A program made the position numbers and the translations under genes. A stretch of 64,000 nt of DNA, from the NCBI GenBank assembly GCA_963969365.1, contig OZ017748.1:3841001-3905000 (forward strand). Direction: 5' to 3'. The notes under the pieces are model-generated. The model saw only the letters and a list, made by a program, of their open reading frames with translations. It had not been told where the DNA came from and made no database searches. Positions 51,201 through 60,700 of this stretch are shown here, piece after piece (the first letter of the stretch is position 1; every line of letters starts with the position of its first letter). Source of the stretch: Asterochloris sp. CNOR1 (taxonomy: Eukaryota; Chlorophyta; Trebouxiophyceae; Trebouxiales; Trebouxiaceae).

Positions 51201-51827
51201 GCTCCTCAGGCTGTTCCTGGCGGCCTGTAGCGCCTCAAATCTAGCAGTACGACTCTGCAGGCAGGGTTGTCAGGCCAGCTTTGAGTACGTGCTGACAGGC
51301 CACCTCCAACCCGCCCAGACTGCGCCCTTCATAGCTTCCTGCTGACAGACTAGGGCGCGCTTGTGCTGGGATCGTCAATGTTGCAAGTTTGGGATAGCTC
51401 CAGCAGCAGGCAGCCATACTGTTGGCCCTGGCTTTCACCTGCCTGACCTGCCTCATTCCCTCTGTCAACGGGGCCAGAGGCCGTGTCCCTGACACAGCTG
51501 CAATTTTGCCAGTGACAGCCTGCTCCAGTGTGGCTTGCAGCTCGCTCTTGTCTGATACCAAATTGGCAGTCCAGCTCCTGTCCTCGTGACTGAGCTGGTC
51601 AAAATTCTGCAGAGTGGCAGAAAGTCAGTCAGCTTGTGAGGATGTCAAAAGTCCAAAGCGTACTAAGATCACAACTGTGACAGAAGCAGTCACAAGCATG
51701 CTGCAGTTTGGCACACCTGTGTCAGGCAGTGCAGCTGCAGGTGCACCCATCCAGTGTGGCAGCTGTGTACCATCTCTGCAGCCGCCTGTCGCTGCTCAGC
51801 CTGGCAGACATGCGCCTCATCCTCCAG
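30725..51827 (-). CDS. Nuclear-basket nucleoporin TPR/NUA (Mlp) homologue
   Basis: Long coiled-coil scaffold of the nuclear pore basket, with roles in mRNA export and checkpoint tethering. Forty-two exons join in one frame (about 2,428 aa): 51771-51827, 51496-51606, 51166-51254, 50975-51078, 50612-50715, 50409-50498, 50162-50248, 49826-49924, 49451-49657, 48331-48621, 47758-47856, 47140-47415, 46725-46909, 46058-46223, 45436-45606, 45078-45197, 44592-44687, 44023-44205, 43552-43566, 43065-43298, 42331-42482, 41848-42015, 41379-41580, 40770-40961, 40357-40479, 39523-39639, 38979-39150, 38591-38691, 38144-38304, 37768-37909, 37262-37458, 36633-36762, 35847-36062, 35735-35803, 35332-35499, 34972-35070, 34592-34691, 33703-34373, 33156-33501, 32495-32635, 31731-31831, 30725-31459. 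Matches to plant NUA run in order: 'AAESHWLNQQLKEK', 'NRQLSADNLRLREEV', 'EDLRSLQQDMAEAAGNTAQY', 'QFKMLEESNVGLR', 'GSVDAEEYERVVGEL'. The tail is Ala/Pro-rich, then acidic, ending 'TRAATRKSTRGRGRGKPG'. Exons 1-4 extend beyond the usual N-terminus and the true start was not found. Confidence 0.88.
36112..36160 (-). repeat. Diverged copy of TPR exon 33 start
   Basis: 'agccagctcagtctggtcct' at about 36117-36136 with flanks matches exon 33's 'agccagctcagtctgggcct' (about 35996-36015) and continues similarly through 'ctctgtgc'. It lies in the intron upstream of the exon in gene sense. Confidence 0.75.
37091..37218. repeat. Near-perfect hairpin (foldback) in TPR intron
   Basis: Arms 37091-37148 and 37161-37218 are 58-bp inverted copies with one mismatch (left 'cttggagtgc', right arm complement 'cttggggtgc') around a 12-nt loop. 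It lies wholly inside the intron 36763-37261. The near identity means a recent origin or selection on the stem. Candidates: foldback/MITE-type DNA element, or precursor of a microRNA or siRNA. No target-site duplication was clear. Confidence 0.9.
39717..39850 (-). repeat. Tandem copies of TPR exon 26 acceptor region
   Basis: The segment at the exon 26 acceptor (about 39629-39675, 'caatgatctgcagcagcaca' then 'gggtgccc') is repeated at about 39717-39760 ('gctgcagcacagggcgccct') and 39805-39850 ('caatgatccgcggcagcaca' then 'gggtgccct'), a period of about 88-95 bp. Confidence 0.8.
42194..42232. repeat. (CA)n microsatellite
   Basis: About 19 uninterrupted CA units in the TPR intron between exons 41848-42015 and 42331-42482. 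Such tracts are usually length-variable. Confidence 0.95.
42530..42645 (-). repeat. Diverged copies of TPR exon 21 start
   Basis: Exon 21's acceptor end (about 42450-42493, 'gcatgcagctcatgccgctt' then 'gctggctgcatcctgcagag') recurs at about 42530-42570 ('gcatgcagctcacgtggttt', 'gctggctcttgcagagg') and again near 42615-42645 ('tatgtcgcttgctggctgag'). Confidence 0.75.
44950..44990 (-). repeat. Diverged copy of part of TPR exon 16
   Basis: 'ttgccagctcaggcttgctg' (about 44960) matches exon 16's 'tcgccagctcaggtttgctg' (about 45121) and continues with similarity. It lies in the downstream intron in gene sense, about 160 bp away. Confidence 0.6.
46343..46383 (-). repeat. Diverged copy of TPR exon 14 start
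   Basis: 'cagatctgcttctccaagaa' followed by 'tttgcagagcaggacagc' repeats the exon 14 acceptor region (about 46203-46243, 'cgggtctgattctccaggac' then 'actgcagagcagggcagg'), 140 bp away in the upstream intron. Confidence 0.8.
49323..49409 (-). repeat. Diverged copy of TPR exon 9 end
   Basis: About 85 bp matching exon 9's last 80 bp (49452-49532): 'ctgtttgtgcctaagcgaag' against 'ctgtctgcgcccaagcgcag', then 'ctgctgttgcagcccctttg' against 'ctgctgctgcagggcctctg'. Spacing is 129 bp in the downstream intron. This is one of the longest and clearest of these copies. Confidence 0.85.
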
Positions 51828-52677
51828 CTGGGGCCACTGCCCTGTGCAGCTACCTGCAGCCTCACAAGAGCCGTCATTGCACAGCATTACAATCCACAAT
51901 TACCATCAGCAGGTACTAGTCTCTGAGGGGTCTGCACTGACTTGTAGAGCTGCAGGGAGCAGCCCCACATGTCCCTCATGGCTTAGCACTGGGAGGAGAC
52001 CCCAAGCAGCCTGACACAATAATGTGCTCACTGGATATGTCGTCAGCTAGCCCGCTCCTGTGATGCTTGACTCGCCAGCAGGGCACCATGAGCTCATGAC
52101 AGCCAGGGGTGCAGGGGAGGCTGCAGAGAGCATAGCCCTGGAAGTGCTGCATGGAGCCATGCAGGCTGAAGACCTTCAGCAGCAGCCTTGGCCAGGCTTG
52201 GGCACCCTGCACGGCGCGCAGCTGCAGGGCCAGGGGATATGCCCACAACGCCAGGCCACAGTCAAAGCTGGCAATGTGTGTCTTGCCCTGCAGACAGGTG
52301 TGATACTAGGAAATCAGACATCTGGCTGCGGCACCATGCTCTGTTGCTGCCATGCATGCCAAGAAGATCTAAGCGCACCTGGGCAGGGCCTGCAATGTGC
52401 ATCCAGCTGCTCAAGTCATGAATCAGTCTCCAACTGCAGGACACCTCCGGGGCATGGAAGCCTGAGCCGCCAACAATTTGCCCGCAAACATGGAGATCAA
52501 CAGGCATGATGTAATTTGCTGCAATGAGGTTCACATGCCGGTCAACAGCGACGTCAATCACTGGCGAGTGCTCCGCACTGCCGAAGGAGAGGACTCACAC
52601 AGCCCAGGCAGCCCTCAACGTCTCAGTTGCATTCGCAATCACGTTTCCGTGTTGTTTAAGAAAGTGAAAACTTCCAT
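51828..52677. other. Region upstream of mapped TPR exons
   Basis: No gene resolved. The missing 5' end and promoter of the TPR gene should lie here or further right. A plus-strand open stretch at 52060-52509 and a minus-strand one at 52262-52561 show no recognisable domain. Confidence 0.4.
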
Positions 52678-54155
52678 GGCTGCCTCTGGCAGCGGTGAAA
52701 GTCGTGCTGAATTCAAGCAGAGAGCTCTGCCAGGCATCCAGTGTCTGCCTGGAACCTTTGCATCCATTTGATTGTTATCAGGCTTATCAGAGGCAGGAAA
52801 GCTTGTGCACCACTCATTGCTGCCCACTGTGACTTCTTTGCCTTCTGCCCCTGCAAGCCGTAGTCATTGGGTCTCTGAAGGCACGGCTGCTGATCCAAGA
52901 AGACGTGTGAGCCAAGTGCTCTATTGTCAGCAGCCAGGACGATGTCACCATCTGCCATCAATTTGTCCAACTGGACAGACAGGTGAGTCTTCCAGGGACA
53001 TAGCCAAAAGCCTGTGGTGGATTTACACATGCTGTGTAATGCCTCCATGCCAGCTTTGACTCAGCACTCAGCCATCAACAGAGACTCATCAGGCTGGCTG
53101 AAGGCTGTGTCATGGCACAGGAGCTTGCAATTAGCTTTCCAACTGTCTCACCTGGCCTGCAGGCATCTGCTTGCCGACACAAGATTTTGTGAGGACAGGC
53201 AAGCAGACGTGGTATGGTGCTGGGCAGCCTATGTACTTCCCACTGCCCCCTAGCAATGCTAAGGTCATTTCACACATCTGCTCCAACTTTGCACCAGCAA
53301 CCAGCAGAAAGTCGCCCCAAATTTCTTACCTTTTGAGTCTGAACGGGACACCCAAAGGCACCTGACTGCAGGGTAATCAGCCTCATTGTGTGTGCTGTGA
53401 TGGCGAGGCTGTCGTCATGCTCAGCACACAAGGTGCCGCCATCTGAACTGGCATGTGCCTGAAGGGCCTGGCTGGCATCAGCCCTCAGCTGCTGTCTGAC
53501 TCCTCGTGTGCAGGGACACAGCACTATCTCAGACTTGGATATCCCAGGTACAGCCCTGCTGCCAGACACCTTGTCCGTGAGCTAACAGAGACGCACCTAA
53601 TGCTCCTGGACGTCCTCCTGCTGCGCTGCATTGTTAGGCGCCAAGCAGTCTGCAGACAGCTGTCTCCAGGTTGCAGCTGCTGATTGATCTCTGCTTGGCT
53701 TGCACAGGGTGATCACCGGGCCTGACTGGTTGACGCATTCCTCTGAGCAGGTATTGGCTGGGGGTATCGTGACGAGGCTGCAAATTATGCTCACAGCCTT
53801 GCCTCAGGGTTGAGTTGCAACCTGCAGGGGCCTGAGCTGACAGCTTGGATCTGGACCAGCTCGAGAGCCTGGGGACATTGTAGTTGCATGAGCCCCGGAC
53901 CGCCAGCATGTTGCTGAAGATTCTCACTGAAGTGCTGGGGAACAGGCCGGCCGCGGCTGCTGCGCGGAGACCCAGGCCCTACACTGCAGGGTGCTGCAGC
54001 TGGTCAGCCACCATGCCACCACCAAGGCGGCTGCTGCCAAGGTGGTGCGCAAGATAGAGCCAGCAGGAGGCCCAAGCAGCAATCAGTGCCAGCTGTTGGG
54101 GCCGCTGGGCAACTTCATGATGATGATCCTAGACTTTTTGCGGCCCTTTCGCTGA
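52678..54155 (+). CDS. Uncertain multi-exon gene, product unknown
   Basis: A candidate start at 52678 ('MAASGSGESRAEFKQRALPG') and a final exon of about 53990-54155 after CTGCAG ('VLQLVSHHATTKAAAAKVV', 'LLGPLGNFMMMILDFLRPFR', stop TGA 54153-54155) flank splice-like pieces near 52935-52982 ('QDDVTICHQFVQLDRQ' then GTGAGT) and 53515-53575 ('YLRLGYPRYSPAARHLV' then GTGAGC). A plus-strand TGTAA sits 69 nt after the stop. I could not join the pieces into one frame and do not recognise the family. The hydrophobic end could be membrane-associated. The last exon and poly(A) signal are the best support. Confidence 0.35.
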
Positions 54156-54190
54156 CCATCCTTCCACGCTGCTTGCTGACAGTGTGTGTG

Positions 54191-54228
54191 TTACAATGTT
54201 GCTTTTGCTTTCATGTGATGAGTTGTAA
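54191..54228. terminator. Convergent poly(A) signals
   Basis: TGTAA on the minus strand at 54191-54195 (87 nt beyond the F-box/LRR stop at 54282) and TGTAA on the plus strand at 54224-54228 (69 nt beyond the stop at 54155) lie within 40 bp. The two transcripts would therefore overlap tail to tail. Confidence 0.5.
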
Positions 54229-54281
54229 AACCCAGGCATGTGATGTGGCCCCTGGGATTTGCTGTGTGAACATTCTCATAT

Positions 54282-56171
54282 TCATCTTACAATGAGTGAC
54301 ACCAGCGAAGCTGCACAAGTCTCGAAGGCATCACACAGGTGCGCATGAACTTCAGCTCGGGCAGCCAGGGAGAGGGGTGGGTCACTGATCAGGGTCAGGT
54401 ACTCCAGTGCTGGAAACATGCTCAAAATGCTCTGAAAGGGCATATGCGAGTCATCTTTGTCCAGCGGGAGGCTTGAAATCTCAAGCCATCGTACATAGGG
54501 CAGACATGCTTCACGCTGGTCCCAATACGCAGTTGAGGCAATGGCAACGTTGTGTAGTGACAGCGCCACCAAATTGGGGAGCCTTGCCAGCAGTGTAAGA
54601 AGTGGCCGGCTTCCCAGGAGGCTCCACTTGAGCACGTCAATGTGCAGCTGCAGGGAACACTGGATGCATGCCAACATGTCACAGTGTGCACGTCAATGAT
54701 ATCGGTCTGCAGAGTGAGCCACTGCAGCTGCTGACACTGGACACCCACTAGTGCCTGTATATCCCATCTTTGTAAACCAGAATGAGATTTCGACTTGCAA
54801 CCCAAAACAAGCCTGCGAAGGGCTGTCGCATGAGAGACCAGGCACTGGAGAGTGTCCTGCCTCAACGGTACTCTCCAGGACAACAGACGCAATGTGTGAA
54901 GTTGAGGCAGAGGCGCTGTTAGCTGAATCGAGTGCCGCACATGGACATACACATCCTTGAGCATGGGAAACTGCCCCAGCAGGCTGAAAGTTTCTGAGTC
55001 TGTCACGATGGCTTCCAGTCGCTCCAGCTGTGGCGCTGCAATGGCTGCAAGCTGAATGGAAAACTGGGCTGCATCGATATCCCGCAAAGGTGAGGCACCA
55101 AGCACTTGACCGCCTCCGCCACTTTGGCGTCACAGCACTCCGAATGGTTCTTGCACTGCATGCAAAGTGAGACCTGCACATCCATGCTATGGGAGCCTCG
55201 CAGTCATCTGCAGCAGTCTCCGAGCTTCTGTAGGGCTGGCACATTATCTGCAGAGCCCATTATTGTGCTGTGGAAGCAGACTCGGCGTCCAGCAAAGATG
55301 TCACCTGGAGCAAAGCAGTCCGCTTCAACACCCTGCCCACCAGCGTCAGCAACACACACAATGCACCTGACAAACCTGTAGTGGCTTCTCTGAGCTTCAG
55401 AATGGGCTCCCTGAGTGAAGCATGCAATATAGTCACCACAGCGGCAGGGAAGGTCACCCTGTGTGCAGCAGGGAGGCATGTTTGGCAGAGTGGCGCATTG
55501 GTCAACAGAAGCCTGACAGCGCCAAGAAGGAGGCACTGTGTTGTGCATGCAGCAGTGCGATGGTGCCAACGGAGTCACTCACAGCGCATAGCACAGTCTG
55601 GAGAAGGCTGCCTTTGCGCATGGCTGGTCTGCTGCAATGTCGCCTGCCTCCTCTGGCTAATCTGGCCACGCTGCATCTGTCAGGCTGACATTCACACGGT
55701 CTGTGCAGCTGTCTGCCGTTGCCTTCCATCGCTTCAAAACCAGCCGGAGCATAGCCCACTCTTGCAGGTGCACGCCTGACTTAAACACCATCCCAAGCTC
55801 ATCAAGATCCTGCACAAGACAGACTGGCCTCTGACTTATGGAGGCTGACTGCATCGCAGGTGCAGACAGCTGCAAGGGCGACAACTTATCATCTGCTCAG
55901 CCTCAGCCAGGCCTGCCATCTCACGTCTGCAGTGATCCTTCCTGTTGCTAAGCGTTCCTCTGTGTGATCCTCTTCAATCACAGAGGCCGCCTCCTCGTCC
56001 TCAAGCAGTATGTTGTCCTCAAAGAGTATGTTGTAGCAGGAGGGCACAGCCTGCACCGCACTTGCAACATCAGCAGGGTATACACAGCTGCTACCGCGGG
56101 CACAGTGCAAATCTCACCAGGGGCTCGCTATCATTTTGTGGCAGGGCCGGCGGCCTCCTGTTAGCTGCCAT
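54282..56171 (-). CDS. F-box/LRR-like protein, better preserved copy
   Basis: Partner of the decayed copy at 15487-17423. Exon 1 56118-56171 ('MAANRRPPALPQNDSEPL'), exon 2 55925-56050 ('AVPSCYNILFEDNILLEDEE', acidic) and exon 3 from 55809 ('DELGMVFKSGVHLQEWAMLR', 'LKRWKATADSCTDRVNVSL', F-box-like) start the gene. Middle exons between about 55200 and 55650 ('GDIFAGRRVCFHS', 'VPALQKLGDCC') are not fully resolved. The C-terminal part, about 54694-55105 and 54282-54660, is leucine-rich: 'LERLEAIVTDSETFSLLGQF', 'QLTAPLPQLHTLRLLSW', 'LARLPNLVALSLHNVAIA', 'MFPALEYLTLI', ending 'ASLVSLIVR'. It keeps the ATG and an open LRR frame where the other copy is shifted. Likely an SCF-type or other LRR adaptor; the function is inferred. 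Confidence 0.65.
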
Positions 56172-57791
56172 GTCACGAACACTGCCACGGCGAAGCACCT
56201 GGTGCCATGATCCTGGACGATCCATGATTGTGGACGCCCTGTGTTCTGCACTTCGAATTTCTGGAGCTGGTCAAAGCCAGGTCAAGGAACATATTGCCTC
56301 CTTCAGGCAGCCTGAGGTCTACTTATGACATCCTGGTGTGGCACTACCCTTTGGCCTGCGACATGAGGCCTCCGTGGCTGCTCAAGGAGCTGGGGTCCCA
56401 TGCAGAATCAAACAAATTATCAGCAAAATGCATGCAGATGACCAGGCTGCTTCCTGCCATGGGTGCTGCTGTTCCCAACTTGCTGAAGTGCAGCTTGCAA
56501 GTCCAGACCATGATTGCTCATCATCTGGCTTACACACACCAACAGGCTCCCTGCTCTGGGTGCGAACAACTGAGTTATCAAAAAGCAGATGCACCTGGAG
56601 ACCCCAGTGGACAGCTGCCTACGTTGATGTTGAAGGGGCAGGTCCTGTAGGAGTCAAAAGCAACCAGGCAAGTCCGCCTTGAGAGTTTTGGCGCTGACAA
56701 CAATTCGAGCCTGCCAGGGGTATGCCTCCGTGATGGGGCTCTAGGCAACTTTGTGAAGTGCTTGTGGCTTGCTGAAAGCTACCCTGCAGAGCTGCAGAAG
56801 ACGATCTGAGTGCTGCCTGAGCTTCCATTGGCCACCAGCAGCTGATCAGATCTAGACTCACTCACAGCAAGTTTTCCCTGCATGCAAGTAGGCACTGACC
56901 CCTTTACTTGCAACCCTTTCAGTCCCCTTGCTCTGGCAAGCACTAGCTCATGAACCCTGCTGTAGCTAGACAGCAGAGGCCACCGCCCAGTTGTCAGGGG
57001 ACGTCGAAGCCCTGGGCCAAGCAATAGTGGAAAGAGCTGACTGCTGAAGTGTGGTTGTGACTGATGATGAGCTGCGCGCAAGCAAGGCTGCCTGGTCGGA
57101 CCTTCAAGTGCTGCATTCTACACATCACTTCCAGGACAAGTCACATGGTGCACGATGGCTGCAACAGCCAGCATGCATAGAATGGCCTCATGTTGATCAG
57201 CCTGCCCCGCTGCTCTATTTCTGCGCCGGCAGCTAGCATCTGCACCATAGCGGCAGCAGGAATCGCCTTCCCCTTAAGGGTCCTCCCGCTTCCTGCTTGG
57301 AGTTGGCACCATAGGGTGCCAGTCACCGAGCAGTGAGGCCAAAGCTGCGCCACACTTCACCCTCACAGTGCAAGGCTACCCAGGATTAGGAAGGCTGCTG
57401 CTGCCAGTGTTGCGGACAGACCATCCGGGAATCACCAGCAGCTATGGGAGCTGCAGCAGGCCACTTACAGTGTATGAGCAGTAGCCCGCCTACAGGTCAT
57501 GAAAAGATGCCGCAACAGACACCAGACCTGCTGTTCAATGACTCTGCTGAAGCATCCACCAAAGTGTGCCACCGTCAGCATCACATCTTCATCTTTGAAA
57601 GAAGGCCTGAGACAAATTGTTTGCGGCTGATGTTCACAAACTAGTGAATCTGATCTTGACCTGAGTCCACCCAGCCTAGACGATCAAGCGGACCTGTGTG
57701 ATCACGCATTGCTGTGTGCTGATGAGGACCTTGTTGTGCCAGTCAAAGTCAAACTCTTCTTTGTTTTCTCCGCCTGAACATCGCCACAGAC
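56172..57791. other. Region between F-box/LRR gene and SDR
   Basis: A divergent intergenic region of about 1.6 kb. A plus-strand open frame at 56228-56650 (140 codons) has no recognisable features or clear splice context. It should hold the promoters of both flanking genes. Confidence 0.4.
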
Positions 57792-60700
57792 ATGGCAGCA
57801 TCAAGGCTGCAAGACTTCAGGGACGACGCTTGGTGTAAGATCATTGGTGCCTTCGAGTTCCTGCAAAACAGTGCGCACATCATCCGGGAGAGGTACAGCA
57901 GGACCTCCTGCTGGCTGCCAGATGCAGACTTCACCGGCCAGGTGAATGCCCTGGAAACCAAGGCTGGGCCTGTTCAAACAAGGCAATGCACCATGACTCT
58001 GCAGAAGCCTCTCCCCCCCCTGCAGACATGCATCGTGACTGGTGGGAATGCCGGATGCGGACTGGCCATTGCCAGGGAGCTGTACATGCGCGGAGGCCAT
58101 GTCATCCTGGCATGCCGGTCCAGGGAGAGGGGATTTCGTGCAGCCCAGGCAAGTGGGTCCTGCCTATATCAGCATTTGTGGTCACAAAAGCCCTGAGTCA
58201 ATGCAGCAGCCTAGCATGAGTGTGCTCCCTGTAGCTGCATGAGACTTTGAGGAGCTGCAGAACAGCCATCTTGATGTCGCCACATCAACTCTGAGCTGAG
58301 CAAGGAGGGGCAGCGATTGCACCATCATCTGCCGCAGCACCAGATGCCTCACAGTATGGGTGGCTGTCTGTGCCGCCGCTTGCCACATCCACCAGTTGCT
58401 CCACTCTGTCAATGCTGAGGTGGACGCGACAGTGCAGGCAGACCCTGGACTCACCTGCCTGGGGCACCTTGTGCAGCACGCTGGACTGCAAGTGCTCCCT
58501 TTTGGGCGCATGCCCTGCGGGCCAATCAGCAGCTGATGCTGCCGACTATCATCCTGGGCCCGGACCACAGCCAGAGCCCCCACAAGAATGCAGACCCACC
58601 TCTGCACACACTGCCTGCAGGACATCGAGCAGCTGACGCCGCTCAGCGAATCCCGGACTGGGCATGTGGAGGTGGCACCTCTGGATTTGGGGTCCCTGAG
58701 GAGCGTGCGCGACTTTGCGGACAGCTTCAACGAGCGCTGCAGACCCCTGGACCTGCTCATCTGCAATGCGGGCATCATGGTGGGTACCTCTCTGCTATGG
58801 CCGAAGGTCTGTATATTTGCACGAGCTCTTTCGCACCTGGCCTGCAAATACTCACTGCATGACGCGAGGTAGCTCATCTGCTTCTTGGCTTCAACACACA
58901 AGCGCAGGCCCGATGCTGTCGTGTGCTGTGGTCCAGATCTGCAAAGCTTGCCTCTTTTCTTTCCACCTGCAAATTTTTCCATCCTGCCTGCAGGCACCCC
59001 CCCAGCGACAGGAAACCTGCGACGGCCTTGAACAGCACTTCCAGGTAAAGCCATGGCCTTTACGCTGCTTGGTGCCGCAGATCACTCGGTCCAGGGCAAC
59101 AAGGATGAGCGCAAACAAGGCTGCCTGCATGTTGGGGTAATAGGAGCCTCAGACACATGCATGAACGCGAACTGTAGCCCCGCCCGCAGGGCCGCAGCAC
59201 AGCTTATGATCCCTGACTGATGTGGGTACTTCCTGCACTGTGCAAATGGGGTTGCCTGTGGCACTGGCTGCTGGCGAGAGGCTGTGACCACCACAGAATC
59301 CAGGTGATTGTGACCACCCACCAAACCCAGGTGGAGCTTGGGTTCCAGGAAGTACTGCTTCACCGGTTGCACCTGAGTGAGAGCGGGGGCCCATACTGGG
59401 TGAAAACCTGCTGGTGTGCTTGCATGGCCTGGCCCCTGTCGTCATGCAGGTTGACCTCGGCAGCCACTGGCTCTTGCTTTCACAGGCTGCCAGGGGCAGA
59501 TCTGACCCAGCCTCAGTGCCAGACCGGCACATCCCTTCAGAAGCCCCGACTTCTGTGTATGCTGTTTTGCAGGCTTGCTGCTGGTCTGCCTGCCACCTGC
59601 AGCTGTGCATGTTGTTCACCTGGTGCAGTGACGAATGTCATGCGCTACATCTCAGGCTGCAAACGCTGGTGTGACTTGTCCCTGCAGCTGCGCAGGTGAA
59701 TTTTCTGGGTCACTGGCTGCTGGTTAATGCCCTGCTGGACGCGCAGGACCGCATGCGGAGGAAGGGCAAGTACCAGCGGCGGGACAGTGAGAGGGGGACA
59801 AGGGTGAGCAGTCGTGCCTGAGGAGGCACGCCACCTGCAGCGCACATGCACGTGGGCTGGTGGGTGTACATGGGGACGGGGCAAGTCAGAGGCATTGCTT
59901 GCAGACAGCAACTGCCGGCGGCTGGAAAGCCACAACAAGCACAGGAGCCAAGGCCAACGGCCCCTGTACACCTGGTAGGCATGCTCCCCACAGGGTGCAC
60001 ACATGTGGGCTGAATGTTACAGAAAAATTGCATGGGGAGGTGGGGTCTTACAGGATGGCTCTTCATGCGGTCTCAGTATGTCCCATGCAACCTGCACGGC
60101 GTCAATATGCTCTTAGAGCAGCATCTCACTCCCGCAGTCAACATCTCACTCCCGCAGTCAGCAACTTCCCCTGCAGGATTGCTGTGGTCAGTCCCTTCAT
60201 GCTCAACGCTGGCATGCACCCTTTCATTGTGTTTAATGGCTGTAGAACAGCTTGTGCGTCTATGTCTGAGGTGGGATGTTCTTAGCAGAAACTGCTGCCC
60301 CACTGCGGATGAGCCTGTGATACATGCATGAGCGTGCTCAAGTGGGCTGCAGTTGACTGCAATACGAGCATTCACTCATGAGCTTGACACAGGCTGGGGC
60401 GGAGATGTCTGCCATGGCTGCTGTGCTGCACAGCTGGGACACAGACATGTGTTGTGTATCTGAGTGGGCCGCAACATGTGGCCTCCACTCTGCAATGACC
60501 AACCCTCTCTGCTTCACAAGAGCTTGACTCATTGTCATTCTGGCTACAGGTGCTGTTCGTGTCCTCGATGACCCACCGGGCTGGCAGGGTCCGATTTGAT
60601 GACCTGCAATCCCAGAAGCGCTATAGAGGGTTCAGAGCATATGCAGGTAGCCCTGGGCAACAGTTGATCAACATCGTGCAAGGCTCGCAACTTTGTGGCT

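Noticed and set aside
56228-56650. 140-codon plus-strand frame as a gene
   Set aside because: No domain, no conserved splice pattern and no poly(A) signal nearby; length is within chance for this composition.
58182-59054. 290-codon open frame on the minus strand
   Set aside because: It lies antisense to SDR exons 3-4 and their introns, shows no domain, and the plus strand carries a complete conserved protein.
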